Source of the DNA: Phycisphaerales bacterium UBA1926
GTDB taxonomy: Bacteria; Planctomycetota; Phycisphaerae; Phycisphaerales; UBA1924
Direction: 5' to 3'
Assembly (NCBI GenBank): GCA_002337215.1
Contig: DDFO01000037.1
Location: 1-12,118 of the forward strand
Length of the DNA stretch: 12,118 bases
Below the pieces are notes generated by a model. That model did not search any database and was not told the DNA's origin. It saw only the letters and a program-made list of their open reading frames with translations. Below are positions 10,424 through 12,118 of this stretch, one piece after another. A program made the position numbers and the translations under genes. The stretch's first letter is position 1, and every line of letters begins with the position of its first letter.

Positions 10424-11049
10424 GCCTGGGAACCGACCAGCAGCCGCAGCCCCTGTTCCTAGCAGTAATCGAGTCACTCGGCGGTATTCAACGAGTCGCA
10501 GCTGAGTGCTCGAACGCATTTCCGATCGTCTCTGCAAAAGCATACAGAGATGATCTTGCTCGGCTCTGTAGCGTGGAGCCCAATGAAGCTATCGTGTATC
10601 TGAACGATGCGATCGCATCGATGCACCACCCCAAAACGGCCCACGATTTACGGATCGCGGCGATAGCGGGGCTGTATGTCGCTCACGAAATCGTCTCTAT
10701 GAGAGAATTGTGCTCGGGTGTCGATTTCTTCCTCGCTTACCACCTCCGGCGTGTGCGTGAACATGGCTGGAAGTCGGGGCTTGCGATCAGTCTCCGCGAC
10801 CTATACCGGTGGATATTTGCTTTTCACGCACAAACTGCGGAACGCTCGGGGTGGCTCCTCTCCGCTGCAATGATGCTGGAAATCCACTGCGACGGCGCAA
10901 ATGCGCTGGTTGGCAGGCTGTGGTCACGATTCGAAAACCTGAAGCGTGACGATGACCTGAACGCTTTCATGACCCCAGATGAAATTGAAGAGTACGAATC
11001 CATGCAGTCTGAGATCTTTGCACTTGTATCATCGGAGGAATCATCGTGA
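10420..11049 (+). CDS. Hypothetical helical protein of low G+C content
   Basis: A 209-residue protein that I do not recognise. It looks mainly alpha-helical, has no signal peptide or strong membrane segment, and holds no catalytic motif I can name. Notable parts are a GGIQRVAAEC stretch near the N-terminus, a central YHLRRVREHG segment and an acidic tail (TPDEIEEYESMQSEIF, then SSEESS). G+C is about 54% over 10441-10740 by hand count, against about 77% over one counted 60-base line of the upstream gene, and many codons end in A or T, unlike the neighbours. This suggests recent acquisition or relaxed codon selection. Yet both ends overlap neighbouring genes by four bases (ATGA and GTGA), so it is read as part of the operon. 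The frame is intact for 209 codons, which supports a real gene. Function unknown. Confidence 0.7.
   Translation: MSLGTDQQPQPLFLAVIESLGGIQRVAAECSNAFPIVSAKAYRDDLARLCSVEPNEAIVYLNDAIASMHHPKTAHDLRIAAIAGLYVAHEIVSMRELCSGVDFFLAYHLRRVREHGWKSGLAISLRDLYRWIFAFHAQTAERSGWLLSAAMMLEIHCDGANALVGRLWSRFENLKRDDDLNAFMTPDEIEEYESMQSEIFALVSSEESS
11034..11038 (+). promoter_or_regulatory. Ribosome binding site of the CxxCH membrane protein gene
   Basis: GGAGG lies seven bases before the GTG at 11046, inside the end of the preceding gene. It supports a GTG start and coupled translation through the GTGA overlap. Confidence 0.7.
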
Positions 11050-11831
11050 GCCAGTCACCCCCCCGCTGCCTCCGCGATCTCGGCATCCTCGCCCGGCTTG
11101 GCGTGCTCTGCACGGTGCTGACGCTGCTGGGTGGGACGGCCGTGAGCGGGATGTTCCTGTACTTGAAGCAGGAGATGCGCGACGAGCGTGCCGGGCTGAC
11201 GGTCGACGACATCAAGGGGCACTACCACGGGATGTCGACCAAGGCACCGCTGCTGGTCGCGCTCGAGGACAGGCACCCCGATGAGTTGACCGAGGACAAT
11301 TTCCCGGACGTCGAACGGCAGGCGTTGATCGACTGGCTGACCGGCGACCGGGTAAGCCAGGACTTTGACAATTTCGATCTGGGGGACATGGCGCCGTCGG
11401 AGATCATGGCGGTCAGCTGCCTCGAGTGCCACAGCAGAACGAGTGAGGGCGAGCAGGCTGCGCCGGAGATTCCGCTGGAATACTGGGACGATGTCGAGCC
11501 CTTGAGCGCGAGCCGAGATATCCAGCCGGTGAGTCTCACGATCCTCGCGGCGAGCACGCACACGCACGCGTTGGGCCTCAGCGCGATCACGCTGGTGCTG
11601 GCGTGGCTGGCGCTTCTGACGAGCTGGCCGCGGGCGATCGTCGGCGTGCTCGTCGGCGCGACGGGGCTCGGACTGCTGCTCGACATCGGCGGCTGGTGGC
11701 TCACACGCGAGTGGATCGACTTCGCCTACCTGATCATGGGCGCGGGAGCGGTCTACAACGGGGGGATGGTGCTGCTGGGGCTGCTGGTGATCGGGGATGT
11801 GCTGATGCCTCGGAAGAAATCGGCCGCCTAA
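11046..11831 (+). CDS. Membrane protein with a single c-type haem motif (CxxCH)
   Basis: A 261-residue membrane protein. A first helix at about 18-40 is followed by an acidic soluble domain of about 120 residues, then three hydrophobic helices at about 175-193, 196-213 and 226-251. The soluble part carries one CLECH motif (C125 to H129), the signature for covalent c-type haem attachment, plus a GHYHG motif (H59, H61). H172 and H174 (STHTHALG) lie at the start of the second helix and could ligate haem at the membrane face. It resembles a planctomycete family, sometimes mis-annotated in databases, that I recall only loosely. Haem attachment needs the soluble domain to face the periplasm, which the basic N-terminus (RCLRD, R17) allows. 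A role in passing electrons from exported oxidoreductases to the respiratory chain is inference from context. The start is GTG at 11046. Confidence 0.75.
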   Translation: MSQSPPRCLRDLGILARLGVLCTVLTLLGGTAVSGMFLYLKQEMRDERAGLTVDDIKGHYHGMSTKAPLLVALEDRHPDELTEDNFPDVERQALIDWLTGDRVSQDFDNFDLGDMAPSEIMAVSCLECHSRTSEGEQAAPEIPLEYWDDVEPLSASRDIQPVSLTILAASTHTHALGLSAITLVLAWLALLTSWPRAIVGVLVGATGLGLLLDIGGWWLTREWIDFAYLIMGAGAVYNGGMVLLGLLVIGDVLMPRKKSAA

Positions 11832-12118
11832 GCCATCTCGCTCCGCACCTTCTCCAGAAGCTTTTTCGTCAGCGTAATCCCCTCGTGCTCACTGACGGCT
11901 TTGCCTTCCCACTCGATGCCGACCCAGCCGTGGTAGCCCGCGTCGGTGACGATCTTCATCATCCTGCGGTAGTCGGTCTGCGATTCGTTGCCGTGCTCGT
12001 CGAAGTCGCGGGATTTCGCGCTGACGGCCTTCGCGTACGGCATCATCTCCTTGACGCCCACGTACCGGTCGTACCACATCTCGGGCAGGTCGGCCTTGCT
12101 CCAGTCGAAGCAGAAGTT
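11828..12118 (-). CDS. Sugar phosphate isomerase/epimerase, C-terminal part (gene runs off the right edge)
   Basis: The last 96 residues of a xylose-isomerase-like TIM-barrel protein; the frame is open to the window end, so the N-terminal two thirds lie beyond 12118. Visible are [36 protein letters not shown] and GIEWEG, the last carrying the Glu that is usually a metal ligand in the final strands of these barrels. Members isomerise or epimerise sugars and cyclitols or their keto forms and often occur beside Gfo/Idh/MocA oxidoreductases, as here. It is convergent to the plus-strand cluster, and its TAG shares bases with the TAA of the cytochrome-like gene. An ATG at 12079 is internal and not the true start. 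Whether it has an export signal cannot be seen. Confidence 0.85.
   Translation of the reverse strand, partial: NFCFDWSKADLPEMWYDRYVGVKEMMPYAKAVSAKSRDFDEHGNESQTDYRRMMKIVTDAGYHGWVGIEWEGKAVSEHEGITLTKKLLEKVRSEMA

Noticed and set aside
8024..10543. Minus-strand open frame of 839 codons opposite three plus-strand genes
   Set aside because: It is rich in Arg, Pro and Asp with no recognisable domain and lies antisense to well-identified genes; such frames are common in G+C-rich DNA.

Overview
The window is G+C-rich DNA (about 70% in most genes by eye) and probably comes from a planctomycete, perhaps of the Phycisphaerae type. The reasons are the gene families rather than a marker gene: a Sec-exported bacterial tricorn protease, two Tat-exported Gfo/Idh/MocA oxidoreductases, a sugar phosphate isomerase/epimerase of the planctomycete/verrucomicrobial kind, a nucleoside-permease-like MFS carrier and a membrane protein with a single CxxCH haem motif. 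The taxonomic call is an inference. No rRNA, tRNA, CRISPR array, insertion sequence or phage gene was seen.

Left part, minus strand. Positions 16-1158 encode a sugar-phosphate cyclase of the 3-dehydroquinate synthase fold, which looks more like the EboD branch than housekeeping AroB. Upstream of it, a 136-bp gap holds a small palindromic repeat and a clear intrinsic terminator for the next gene. Positions 1295-5107 encode a 1270-residue tricorn protease with a signal peptide, two beta-propellers, a C1 region, a PDZ domain and a C2 catalytic core. An extra small beta-rich domain, bracketed by acidic stretches, is inserted in a propeller linker.

Middle. A 406-bp divergent intergenic region (5108-5513) separates the tricorn gene from a plus-strand cluster.

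Right part, plus strand. The cluster probably forms one operon: MFS transporter (5514-6860), Tat-exported Gfo/Idh/MocA oxidoreductase (6939-8252), ApbE FMN transferase (GTG start overlapping the previous stop), a second Tat-exported Gfo/Idh/MocA protein (9194-10423) whose EKP motif reads EAP, an unrecognised low-G+C helical protein (10420-11049), and a four-helix membrane protein with CxxCH (11046-11831). Three junctions are 4-bp stop/start overlaps. A convergent, truncated TIM-barrel sugar isomerase/epimerase gene runs off the right edge, and its stop codon overlaps that of the cytochrome-like gene.

How the genes may work together: the transporter, two NAD-type oxidoreductases and the TIM-barrel isomerase suggest uptake and redox modification of a sugar, cyclitol or nucleoside-like compound. 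The ApbE and CxxCH proteins add a flavin-attachment function and a possible electron-transfer step at the membrane. The substrate cannot be read from the sequence.
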